Assembly (NCBI GenBank): GCA_020726505.1
Contig: JAHLEZ010000001.1
Span: forward strand, 372,001 to 436,000
Length of the DNA stretch: 64,000 nucleotides
DNA from: Leptodontidium sp. MPI-SDFR-AT-0119
Lineage: Eukaryota; Ascomycota; Leotiomycetes; Helotiales; Leptodontidiaceae
Reading direction: 5' to 3'
Under the pieces are notes generated by a model. It worked only from the letters and a program-made list of their open reading frames with translations, was not told the DNA's origin and did no database searches. Shown here piece after piece: positions 23,301-34,231 of this stretch (its first letter is position 1; each line of letters begins with the position of its first letter). A program made the position numbers and the translations under genes.

Positions 23301-24877
23301 ATCTCGCTTCGTCTCATCTGATTATATCTGATATCCAAGCTCTGATCATTCATGCTCTATACATCCATCCTCTCAAAAGATTAAGGTTTGTTCGCATGAA
23401 TCATGAAGATTTGTGTAGATTACCTGAAGGTAGTCGTTTCACAAGGCTGTGTTGACAAGCCAAGCTAAAGATGTACCGTGCGTACTTGTACCGAAGAAAG
23501 GGAGAGAGAAATGACACGAAACTTCCCTCCCCTGTCACAGCTTCAAGGATTCTTCACTGGGGAAGCCAAGCCTGGCCTGGGTATTGAAACCTGGAAATCA
23601 GCCGTCGATCGCTGGCTCCGGACTTGACCAATCAGAGATACGCATGGCTGGATGTTTCTCCGATGTGGTGGAGCGCTCTTGCTGACATTTCATGTGAGTG
23701 CAAGGATGGATGGCAGAGAGGCAGACTGAGGCAGAGCGAGAGGATGGATGGGGTGAAATGAAAAAAAATGCCACCATCACGGCCTCGCCTCGGCTCCTCC
23801 TTTGGTGGCTGCCAGGCTGCTCAGCCATTTACGATGCGCGGCTTCTGAGAGGCTGGATGGGCTGGATTTGTTGCTGCATCTGGGTTTCGGGGAAAGCCAC
23901 TGCCGTTGGGGGGACGTAATCTTTTTCAGCCCTGATTTGATTTCCCCTCTCTGATTTCTTTTCATTTCCTGCAGGAGGAAGCAGTGGGACTTGGTGCATC
24001 GAATCGCAAGACTGCAAGACTGCGGAGGCCATCCCGTTACTGTGCTGTACCCGGCAGGATGGGATGGATGGGCTGGATTGTGGGTGGGTGGGATGCACTC
24101 ACTCACTCACTCACTGCGGCACAGGCACAACATCACTCACTCACACCATGTTGACCACACCTCGAGCCTTGTGATCGCATGCTGTCCTTCGGGCCTTGAC
24201 TAGGTTGCTTGCTTGTCTGGCCTGCAGCACCTAAAGTCAAAAATGCCAGCGAGATTGGATGGCCCAGACGGCTGCTGGTGTTCTTCCCTTGCTATCAATT
24301 AGCCTTTGCCTTTGCCTTTGCCTTTGCCCTGGCCCCCGGCTACCGCCTCTCCCTTCTTAGCTAGTGGTGTTGTCTAGTTCCCCCCCCCCCCCCCCTCCTT
24401 CGCCGGACCTTTAATATCATGTACATCTATATACTTACTCGCTGCCGGGTCAGGGTACCAGACTTCATCCAACCTCCACCTCCATATCCCTTTTCTATCC
24501 TTTTTTTCTCTTCTGGATTCCTCTCTTTATCCAGTTATCCAGCTGTCCCATCTCTCAACTGGCTGTTCATACCACTGTCGTTTTCGCATCGTCGCCCCGT
24601 CCCTCCTGTCCCATCCTATCTATCTGTGCCATTTACCTGTCAACCTACCTACCCAACTACCTCCCAATCAATCCATTCTATCTCCCTACAATCCAGTCTC
24701 ACACACGCGTCTATCCATGTTTGCTGGCTATGAGATCTTTTAGGTCTCTCCCACCAATGCCACTTCCCAAATCAACCGCTCGTTTGCAACCAACACGCCC
24801 TTCAACCAATACTGCATGCGTCGCTCAAAGATCGTGACTCGTTCATCCTCCTGTTGGCGACAGCGTAAAGCCCAGCC
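20338..24877. other. 4.5 kb gene-free divergent promoter region
   Basis: No credible coding frame on either strand between two genes that point away from each other, both encoding cell-surface proteins. The sequence is rich in short direct repeats (GATGG, TCACTCACT at about 24095-24116, CCATCCCC at 22425-22440, AACAGC at 22512-22536), a C16 run at 24380-24395 and a CT/CA-rich leader at 24420-24877. Confidence 0.55.
24302..24328. repeat. CCTTTG hexanucleotide repeat
   Basis: Four consecutive GCCTTT units, about 580 bp before the ATG of the adhesin-like gene. Confidence 0.85.
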
Positions 24878-27056
24878 ATGATTTACTCGTGTGGAACTCT
24901 ACTATGGATCGCTATCCTGTTTCGTCCCCAGGTCGAGGCCGCTGGTGGGTAGCCGAGTTGAAATGAATGTGCCGCACTGTACTTACAGAATCGCAGGTTT
25001 AATACCCCGAACTCGAGTATTCCAGAACTCGTCAGATGTCACGAAAGTAACTTCGACATATTCATATCCGACCCTAACTCTGGGGACGAATTCTCTGACG
25101 ACTAATTATTGGATCTCGTACACGAAGTCGGTTTCGATACCACACGAGACGCCTTACGATACTCGTCTAGATAGCAATGGGAATCCTGTCATGTACACGA
25201 CCTGGTACATCACCCCCGATTCCAGTTCTACTTCCAATGAGGCCACCACTACAACAGAGCCCCCCAAAGCTTCTACAACCAATGAAATTAAATGGACCAA
25301 TATATCGGCGATATTCCCCACGAAAACAGCCCCCCCAGTGGACTTCACGTCCGGGCCTGATGAATTTCCTGGGAAGACTCAGAAGCCGGAAAGCGACTCC
25401 TCAACATCAAGTTGTTCGACTCTATCCCCAGGAGAGCCTCTCACGATTTGGTCGATTGTCCCAAACACGACCGTAATCACCGTTACCGTGACAGCCAACT
25501 ACTCAACATCATTTTTCCAAACACCCGAGTTCACCCCTCCTGTCTATTGTCCGGAAACGTCCGCAACCGCAGGCTCAGGACGGCCGTTCTATGCAACTCC
25601 AAAAGGATCGAGTACTGGTCCTAAGGAATCGACAGATAGTGCCGTCGTATCGTCAAGTACGTTTTCAACGAGGCCTTTTGGCCCAGAACCAATATCTACA
25701 ACTCGGAAAACAGTCACCGTCATTACAACAAGTAAGAATGCTGTGACCATCACGACCCAGGCCATTCTTCCCACGTTCCCCGGAGGGAAGACGGATAAGC
25801 AGACTGTAGACCCTGGAACATTTTCTGATACCCACGTGTGGTCTCCCTTGCCTAGTCCTTCCCCACAAACTAATCCACCCCTTGAGGTGACGACTATAAT
25901 CAATGGTGACCGGTCAGCTACGACTCGAGTCACGCACGTGGTGGATGGTATTACGCTTGTTGTATCGCCCAGTCAGGCGGTAATTGGTGGTCAGGTTGTG
26001 GGCATTGGCTCCCCGCCGAAAACGATCACGGAAGGTGGCGATGTGTTTACTGTTGGTCCAGATCAGGTTGAAGGCCCTTTGCTCGTCATTCTGGTTCCTA
26101 ATTTTACGGGCAATGGAGGGGTACTTGAGGAGCCCCCAAGGACGACTACTGTTCATGGAGTACCCGTTCAAGTTGGACCAACAGATGTAGTAATTGGAGA
26201 CAATGGAGGGAAAACAGCAACCATTCCCATTTTGCCAGGTGCCAGACCTACCACGCTTGTGGTCAAAGGACAGACTATCTCGGTTGGACCAGGAGGAGTT
26301 GGATTCTCGGGGACGACTATCACGCCACCACCGAATATGCCAACGAATGTTGTTGTAGTTGGAGGACAGGGATTTTCAGCAATTGGAAGTTCTGTGGCTG
26401 TTATTGGAGGTACATCAATTTTGTATGGACCAGGAATTGCGGCTCAGACGGTGGTATTGAACGGAGAGGCTATTACCGTTGGACCCCAAGGAGTCATTTT
26501 CGATGGTACGACGATAGGAGGGCCTGCGCATGCATCAGGGACCCAATATGCCGTTGCTGGTGGACTCTCCGTTTCTGAAATCGGGTCTACATTGGCCGTG
26601 GTCAACGGAATGACACTAACAGTCGGTCCGGGAACAACTCCCATGACGACAGTGATTGGCGGGCAAACCATCATAGCAGGACCCAACGGTCTTGTTATAG
26701 GAGGCGCAACACTGACCATGCCATTCAACCCCACCACAAAAGCTGTCACAGCAGGCGGAATCACATTCTCGCAGGTCGGCGCATCAGTTGCTGTCATCGG
26801 CGGGAAGACGTACACTTTCGGGCCTGGGGCGCAACAGACGACGACTGTCATCAACGGCCAGACCATCAGTATAGGGCCTGGTGGAATCGGGTTCAAGACG
26901 ACGACTTTCACAGCTATGACATCGGAGACTGCGACGGCGCAGTCTACGAGTAAGAGAAAGAAAAATGGTGCTGGAAGGCTCGGCATTGGCTTTGGCGTTT
27001 GGGGGATGGGGGTTTGGATATCAGTGGCGATGGGCTACTTTGTATGGTTTGGCTGA
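24878..27056 (+). CDS. GPI-anchored adhesin-like cell-surface protein with Gly-rich internal repeats
   Basis: Exons 24878-24944 and 24997-27056 give 708 residues; a 52-nt intron (GTGGGT...TCGCAG) separates the signal peptide (CGTLLWIAILFRPQVEAA) from the mature part. Residues about 90-330 are Thr/Ser/Pro-rich with many N- and O-glycosylation sites. Residues about 340-670 repeat a roughly 40-residue pattern: V-x-GG-x-x-(F/L)S-x-(I/V)G-x-(S/T)-x-AV(I/V)-x-G-x-(T/S), then GPG, then T-V-(I/L)-x-G(Q/E)-x-I-x-(V/I)GP-x-G. At least four copies are visible. The C-terminus is basic (STSKRKKNGAG) followed by a hydrophobic end (VWGMGVWISVAMGYFVWFG) that fits a GPI attachment signal. It is probably a cell-wall or plasma-membrane glycoprotein; the ligand is unknown. 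Confidence 0.82.
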
Positions 27057-27560
27057 GTGGAAAAGTTGTCACATGGATGGAATGGATGGCCAAAGCGAGG
27101 TATGGGATTTGGATTTGAAAGGCGTTGGGGGATGGGAAAGGATATCTTGCATATACCCCGGAGTTTTGGGATCTTCTGATGATGATGTAATGAAACCACA
27201 GAAGTCATAATAGTGTAATTGTATGATATATAGAAAATTTAATATGAACATGACAACAGTCACATAGTATATTATTCAAATCACTAGAAAACTTGTAAGT
27301 GCCGTTTGTGATGAGATTCAGAAAGGTTCCATTTTCGCCAGGAAGGGAGGAAACCACGCTAAGCCAAATATAGCGCTAATTCCATTTCGACGTCCAAGCA
27401 ATCTCTCCCAAAATCGTCGCGTCACCAAACCTCCTTCAACACCACATCACAACATCACGCAGCTTCCACAACCTTAAATTTTAATTCCTCAATACAAGAC
27501 TGACCCAGAATCACCTGGCTCAGTCAAACTACTCAACCCGAGTTCCCGTCACCCAATTAT
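27057..27560. other. Short intergenic region
   Basis: 3' flank of the adhesin-like gene and promoter/leader of the F-box gene (CA/CT-rich from 27400). Nothing else is seen. Confidence 0.55.
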
Positions 27561-30500
27561 ATGCAACCCGAGCCCATCGAATCTTCAACAAATACCCCAG
27601 AACTGAACGCCCCCGAGTCCTCTTCCACCCCCCAATATGGCATCCACCCTCTCCCCCAGCCTCCCGCAGTCCTGCACGACTCGCGAGAACAGCACGTCGA
27701 TGACGAGTCTGCAGCCGGTGAACAATATGCAGATGCCGTTGTCGAGTCTGCTGCCCTCGAGGAGGAGCACGGATTGCAGGAGCAGGTGCGAGGATTGAAT
27801 ATCCAGAATGCAGATGAAAACCGACCTAGACCATCCTTCCAACTGATCTCAGAATACGAGAATGCTTTGTCACCTTCGCCGGCTAGGAAATCCAGTGAGG
27901 GTCTTGGATTCAAGGTTGTCAAGAAGAAAGGCCACAGACTCGATGGTCCTAAACTTGAGAATTTCCCGAATGGTACGGTCCCTGGCAGATACACAAACTC
28001 CTCATGGTCATTGAGTGAGATAGCTAATGTTTATCAGAGGTCCTAACGCATATCCTGTCCCATCTCCCAGCAGCTTCCCTCTCCGCCGTCTCCACCGTCT
28101 CCCGCCGATTCTACAGTCTCGTCACTACACCCCACGCCTGGCGCACAGCTTTCTCTCGATTCTTCCCAGGTCAAGATGCGGTCGAGGTAACAGTCGTCAC
28201 CAACCGTCGCGATTCAGATCTTGAGGCTCGAGAACAGCTTCGATCAGAAACGCGTCTGTTCACTCGATTGACGGCTCTCGCATCCTGGCGTAGCGAATAC
28301 ATCCTCCGAACACGACTGCTGCGAAGTCTCGGCCGGGGAAAACCTGCACAGATTGCTCCTGGACACGGCGCCTCCTCACGCTCGAACAGTGCTGCGAATA
28401 ATGCGAATGCGGTTGTGACGTACAGCTCACAATTGTTCGCAACGGTCAATCATATCCACGCTGTTTTTGGAAGTGGCAAGAAATCGCCGAGATTCATTCA
28501 TGGCACTGATGAGACTGGCACGGCTTGTACCAGCGATCCGAACATTGGCAAGATTGACAATTGGGGCCTCTCTGATCCTCAAGCTCTTCCACAGTTTTCG
28601 GAGCTCTTCGTTGGCGATCAGCCATATGGAGATGGGGATGGACCTGCTGGATTACCGAACACCATGGATGTCAGTCAGCCTTATGGCATGATATACGGGG
28701 AAGGATTTCCTGGAGGTCAGGTATACTTCCGATCTTCGGAAGAGATGCGCGGCCGCTTTCTGAGCCAGCCAAGTGATATTACGGTCCCGGAAGCTGGTAT
28801 TCCCAAAGTTCCAGGGCTTATGGAGGCAATTTCTGCGGTCTGGATCGCTAAATCCACCTTCGTTCCTCAAATGACTGATGGACTGGTTGGGGTCTTGACT
28901 GGGTCAACTCTTGGTGTCGTTACTGCCTATTCGTTGGGTGCTGATACAACTTCTGGACGCCGTATCACCAAGGGTCAATTGACTGCGAAATGGGTACTCA
29001 GTCCAGGTGTTCCAATCATCGCCATCAAGGTTGACGACTCTTACAATACCAAGCGTAAAGCTGCTGGACGTGTTTGGGCAGTTGCTTTGAATGCTCTCGG
29101 TGAGGTTTACTACCTCACTGCAACTCCCACTTCTGCTTTACTCGATGCCAAGGTCGCGGACAATGATGCTGGTCGACACGCCTGGATTACTGGTCGAACA
29201 GCATACTGGAGTCTCGCTGAGCCTTCTCGTCGTGCGGCTCGTGAGGATCCTTATCACGAAGCTGAGATCCATGGGAGCTACTCTCCAAGGTCTTCCTCAA
29301 AGCATCAACGTCTCTCCAGAGCACAGATCATCGCCGAAACTCTCGAGATTGAGAAATTCCTTGCGTACCGCCCAGCTCACTTTCGCAAACTTTGCGAGGG
29401 TTGGGATATGCGTCGGAGACTCGAAGTAGACTTTGCTGGTGATGATGGGAATGGAGCTGGGGAGGCACTGTTCGTCATTAAGTGTGGGATTGTCGAAGGC
29501 GAGGCTGCTGAGATTCGCCGATACACTAGATGGAAGTCTGAACAAGCATCTCTTGACGAGTATCCTCTGCCCAAGACACCACCGATGGCTTCGAGAGCGA
29601 CTACAATGGCCTCGCTGTTCGGTGGTGGGACGGTGATCAGTCCTCCTCGAACTTCATCTCCGGATCGATCTCAAAGAGCCTCACTTTTCGGAGGGAGCAC
29701 AGTGATCACGCCTGCTAGGATGTCTTCGCCTGAACCAAATACTCCCGGCAGTCCAGTTAGGGCATCTACCGCTCTCGTCGAAGAATGGCGATCTTCTATC
29801 CTGTCTCTCAAGAATCACCCGAACGTTGAGATCACAACTACCGCGATCGATATGTCTACATACGCCTTGTTGACAGTTGAGGAAGACCCATTGCGAACAG
29901 TCAATGGCACTTCGAATTTCTCATCTCCGTTCGCCACTCCATCGGATCAAGATACCTCTTCTTCAACCCACATCCCAGGGCACAGAGCTCGATTCCTGGC
30001 TGTTGGAACTAAAACCGGCAGTGTCGTCGTGTGGAATATGCGTGGTCCTCAATCGACCAATCCGTCGACTGTCAACGATCTTCATCCGCTACGTACTATC
30101 TACACTGACTCGCCTGAGATCTCCTGCCTTGCGGTATCTGCACTGTATCTTGTCCACGGTGGCAATGATGGCCTTGTCCAGACCTGGGATCCTCTGGCCT
30201 CAACCCTGCAGCCTGTCCGGACTCTGAACTCTCGATTCTCCTCTCGTGCCCGCCGTCGTTTGGTCCAAGCACAAGCCTCGATCTTCGGTGTTGGTATCAA
30301 TCTCTACGCTGCTGGCGCCATCGCCATTGATCCCGACCCAACCGTACTTCGCGGGATGGTCTCTTTGGGAACTCATCTCAGATACTGGTCATACAGTTCC
30401 TCCGCGGCCGATCAATACCAAAGCAAAAAGCGCCGTGTCCGTCGTGGAGAACGCGGAAGCAACGGTGCATCTGATCGCTTCACCAACACAGGTCGAGGCG

Positions 30501-31201
30501 CATTAATGGACTACATCGCAACCGAACAAGACGAGCTCAAGAAAGAGAAACTCCGCCGATCACGCGAAGATGCCAGACTCCAGAACCGCTTTGGCGTTGG
30601 TCTCGGCGGTCTCTCTGAAGAAGAGGCCATCCGCTACGCAGAGATGGTCTCAGCCGAAGCCTTCCAAAAAGAAGAAGAAGAGCGTCGATCAAGCGATACA
30701 GGCTATCTAGGTGACGTCAACGAGAGCTCAACATCTCAATCCGCTTGGTCCAGCAACGCAACTGTCACACCTGCATCGTCCCCCCCGAAATACAAGCCAG
30801 ACTCAGACTTCGAATCAGATCTCGAAGAAGCCATCCGTCTTTCCCTTCTCGATGGGGTCGATGATGGTGGACGTTCCCCTAAAGCGTCAGGTGCTGGAGA
30901 GTATGATATCCCTATCACGTACAAGCAGGGCAAGAAATCGAGACGTTCGCCGTCGGCTTCGCCTTCTACGTCGAGGAATCGAAAGGGGAAAGGAAGGGGC
31001 AAGGGAGAGGGGAGTCGAAAAACGGAGGTCGCGGCTGATGATCTCGATTATGCGCTGCAGTTGAGTTTGGCGGAGGAGAGGAGTCGTTTGGATCTTGAAG
31101 CTGCTGCTGCTGCGGATGGCGGTAGTGATAGTGTGATGGATGAGTTCCCGGTCTTGGAGAGCCCGGTTGTGCAGGGGAAGGGAAAGTGGAGAGCGCTTTG
31201 A
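27561..31201 (+). CDS. Large F-box protein with WD-like repeats and C-terminal ubiquitin-interacting motifs
   Basis: Exons 27561-27972 and 28038-31201 give 1191 residues. The 65-nt intron (GTACGG donor, GCTAAT branch, TATCAG acceptor) is required to rebuild the F-box, which then reads NFPNEVLTHILSHLPAAS and continues VSTVSRRFYSL...W (residues about 134-180). The middle region has beta-propeller features, notably LAVGTKTGSVVVWNM (about 790) and YLVHGGNDGLVQTWDP (about 850). Two UIMs lie near the end: DLEEAIRLSLLDG (about 1065) and DDLDYALQLSLAEE (about 1140), both with the A-x-x-x-S core. The protein probably recruits substrates to an SCF ubiquitin ligase, and the UIMs would bind ubiquitin. 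No target can be named. Confidence 0.88.
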
Positions 31202-32009
31202 ATTGAGGTTGGAGGTGGTTTGGTGTGAGTGAGCGAGCGAGCGTGCTGGGTTGAGGATTATGGTTGAGCTGAGCTGTGCCTGTGTTTTTCGCTTTCCTGG
31301 TTTCTTCTTTTCTTTGCCCTTAATGGAACGGTGTACTGGGCTTCTTTTCGTTAAGATTCGACTCGATGGGTTAATATAGGTTAGGTTAGGTGAAAGACTC
31401 AAGTTTGAGGGGGGTATTCAATGCTAGATAACTTTTCTGCTTTGATCTGATTGTTGTTTTGATTTGATTTAACTTGACTTGAATGATCTTACTATAAAGT
31501 AATCTAAGGTTGCAAAGTTGCAACGTTGCAAACAACCCCAAGATGGACTGAGTATTTGGCAGTGATTTGCTAAATACCCGAGCACGAGCGTTCTTGTAAG
31601 TAAGTGGATGGAAGGATTAGATGGGAAATGAAGATGGGCTGGTTAGATGTGTTGGATGTTTGTTATGTAAGTAAATAAGTAGGTGGGTAGTAAATAAGTA
31701 GGTGGGTGGGTGGGTGGGTAGGTAGGTAAGGAAATCGAGGTTCTGCAGGTGATGAGAGAATAAGAGATAGCTGAGGCATAAAGAAGTGGGCGGCGTAAAG
31801 GTAGTTAGTTGATGAGGGGCATGGATGATTTGAATTGAGAGGATGTTGAGTGGATTGGATGGGAGAAACCTGATACTATTCTTTCTGTAAAGTGATGGAG
31901 ATGTATGTAGATGTTGAAGGGGATATATGTAATGAGGTTCATAAACGGATACAGACCAATTTATACCGAAAAAAAGAGGTACTTCTCACGAACGAAACAC
32001 TCAAGCGCG
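31202..32009. other. Intergenic region with GT-rich short repeats
   Basis: Holds GGTAGGTTAGG-type and (GGTG)n/(GTAG)n tracts at about 31670-31730 and three spaced TTGCAA palindromes at 31510-31531. No gene. Confidence 0.55.
31510..31531. promoter_or_regulatory. Three TTGCAA palindromes at 8-bp period
   Basis: TTGCAA occurs at 31510, 31518 and 31526, each separated by two bases; the last two form a perfect 14-bp palindrome. This looks like clustered sites for a dimeric factor, but no gene start is close by, so its role is unknown. Confidence 0.35.
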
Positions 32010-33172
32010 ATGCCCGAATCACAGATTGTACGGCTGAGAGACCTGATTCAGATGCCACCCTTGCTTAGTCATGAACTTTCTGGGGGGAAGGGAGGAACAA
32101 ATCCACAAAGCTCTAGAGAATTCGAAACAGCAGCCTGCTCGAGTCTACCAAATTGATTCCCGTCATTCAACTCCCCCTGTGTATCCGGAGTATGACCTCG
32201 ATGAGTTCGAACATTGGAGGGAGACATTGGAGACCATCACACACTCGCTGGAAGGTTTCGACCCAGACACGCCGGCGAATACCCATCGAATACGTATCGC
32301 CAACATCAATTTTGGAGGGAGAAGTCTAATCATTGGAAGGCACTGTTCATGCGCAGCGTAAAGACCCTCAATTTAGATGACTCTACGGTTGAAAAGCATC
32401 ACCTCGACATTGATACCAAATACTGGGAAGCCATCAGCTCACTTGACTGGCGTGTAATGTACGAAATTCTTGACTCCGAGAGAACCCATCAGATTACCGG
32501 GGACACCGTCTCAAACCTCGAAGCTCGTCGGTCCACTGCATCGGATATAATCTACTACCGGATTGCCGTAGAGCACTGGGAAGCCCTCTGCAAGGTGTTA
32601 GTGAACGACGAGTCGATCGATTTGACGAAATATCGAACCACGATTCGAAGTGCTCGCTATTGGAGTGCGGAGTTCGATGGGCTGAGCCAAGCACTCCAAA
32701 GGCTAATAGCGGGGGGTGGGAGGTCTGAAGTTGCCAAAATCCCCCCTCGCAGAAGCAAACGGATCCGAACGACGACCAAGAACTAGGCACTTTCAAGTTC
32801 GGCAAAGCCTCAAGGAATACGGCGACGAGAAATACAGAAGAAGAAACGTCTATGATGAACTCTTCCGAGAATGACGCCTGGGTATTGTGGTCAAAATGCC
32901 TGGTCCATGTGAGCTGTCTTCCGTATCTTCATCGCTAGGCCAGATTACGTATCGAATGTTGCATTCATATAACTTACGTGAAACAGCTCCAGGTCTCCCC
33001 CAATACCTACGATGAACAGTCATGGTAGCACTCTGAACTTCCGTCAGACCTCATAGGCATCGAAACCAACGGCCAAGTTCGATGATAAACCAGCGAGTTG
33101 CTCCCTGGCGATGTCTTGAATCTCTGTAATGCAGCGCGCGAACATTGCGGTCTTTTCATATTCCAGGGGAAG
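32010..33172 (+). pseudogene. Decayed gene of unknown family, multiple frameshifts and stops
   Basis: A coding-like reading starts at ATG 32010 (MPESQIVRLRDLIQMPPLL), shifts frame at the G6 run 32082-32087 (then FLGGREEQIHKALENS), runs to about 32310, then shifts again in TTTTGGAGGG to FWREKSNHWKALFMRSVK and on to a basic end (PPRRSKRIRTTTKN) with a stop at 32784-32786. Beyond that, another frame continues NDAWVLWSKCLVH, can be spliced over a GTGAGC...AACAG intron to LQVSPNTYDEQSW, and then meets TAG, TGA, TAA and finally TAG TGA, with coding-like text between (GDVLNLCNAAREHCGLFIF). Whether the last part belongs to the same gene is uncertain. No known domain is recognised. Confidence 0.5.
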
Positions 33173-34231
33173 TAGTGAGTGAGCAGATCACTTCGACTTT
33201 GTCGGTCGTGGCGGTTATTAGCATCGACGCATTTACCTCCACAACCTTGGAACGATCACGTCCTCACGAGAAACTCCAGATTCCATGTCGGTGGTGGCGA
33301 AGCTGGTGAGAGTTGTAGCTGGTGGTAGCTGTAGCGGAGACGCAAGCTCCTGTTGGAAGCCCTTGTGTAGATTCAGTTCTTGAACAAGTCGGTAGACGAG
33401 GTCATGGGAGAGACGGTGAAGGAGGAGAGGGATAATAAGTCTTATGTATCAGTGTCTAGTACTTCGACTTTGCTTTAGATAACAACCTTCATCGTATTTG
33501 TTAGACAGGATATTAACCAGCTAAGGGATGAGCGGATTCAACAACGACCTCCCGTGTCGACCCCTCACCAAGAGACTCCCCTTCTCCTTCCAAGATGGGC
33601 CCAGCGCTTACTCTATCCCAGGCTAATGACCAGGTAGAACGTGCGAGTATGGCACCGTTACTGTGTACTTTGTCGACTAAATCAATAATAACAATTGCCT
33701 TAAGTCGGGTTATATGAGAATAATGGGGTTGTAAGTGAGGGTTCTGTCTCTCAATAAGAGAATAAGCGAGGTTAAGCCGAGTCGGGTCTGGTGCGAACTT
33801 TAAAAACACGTCATAGCTTTCGAGGTCTAGAGCTTGATAGCTCTTCACCTGTTGAAATGCGACCAGACAGACACACAACATCCACCTCTCTCGAACTGGT
33901 GCAAACAATCATCGCTAAGCAGCGTATTCGATTGGTCCATTGAGCGGAGAATAGTGATTTAGTTCACTCTCTTCGAATTCAACTCAATTCAATTCAGCTC
34001 CTTTGTTGAGTGAGTTCTTCGTTACCCGGTCGCGGTTGGTGCGCCGCTGGGCTGGCTAATTATCAATCAACCTGGCCGGCCTGGATCCTCGGCATATGAT
34101 CTCGCGCGCTACACCCGAAGCTGCGACTCGAATCCAATCCACGCACCCACCTGCACTCTGCACTCTGCATCCAACAGAACAACGTCCCCGCCATCCCCCT
34201 CCCCTCCCCTCCCTCCGCTCCCTTCTCCGCA
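33173..34231. other. Intergenic region upstream of the transcription factor
   Basis: Contains a 131-codon open frame on the minus strand near 33513-33908 without an ATG at its head and without recognisable features; I do not call it. The last 150 bp are CT-rich leader-like DNA before ATG 34232. Confidence 0.45.

Noticed and set aside
24095..24116. Regularly spaced short repeats as a possible CRISPR array
   Set aside because: This is a simple TCAC microsatellite without spacers, and the genome is eukaryotic.
28015..28036. A 22-nt intron in the F-box gene
   Set aside because: Too short for fungal splicing; the 65-nt intron 27973-28037 restores a perfect F-box instead.
33513..33908. 131-codon minus-strand open frame
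   Set aside because: No ATG at its head, no recognisable domain and no promoter-like context; possibly a further relic but not supported.
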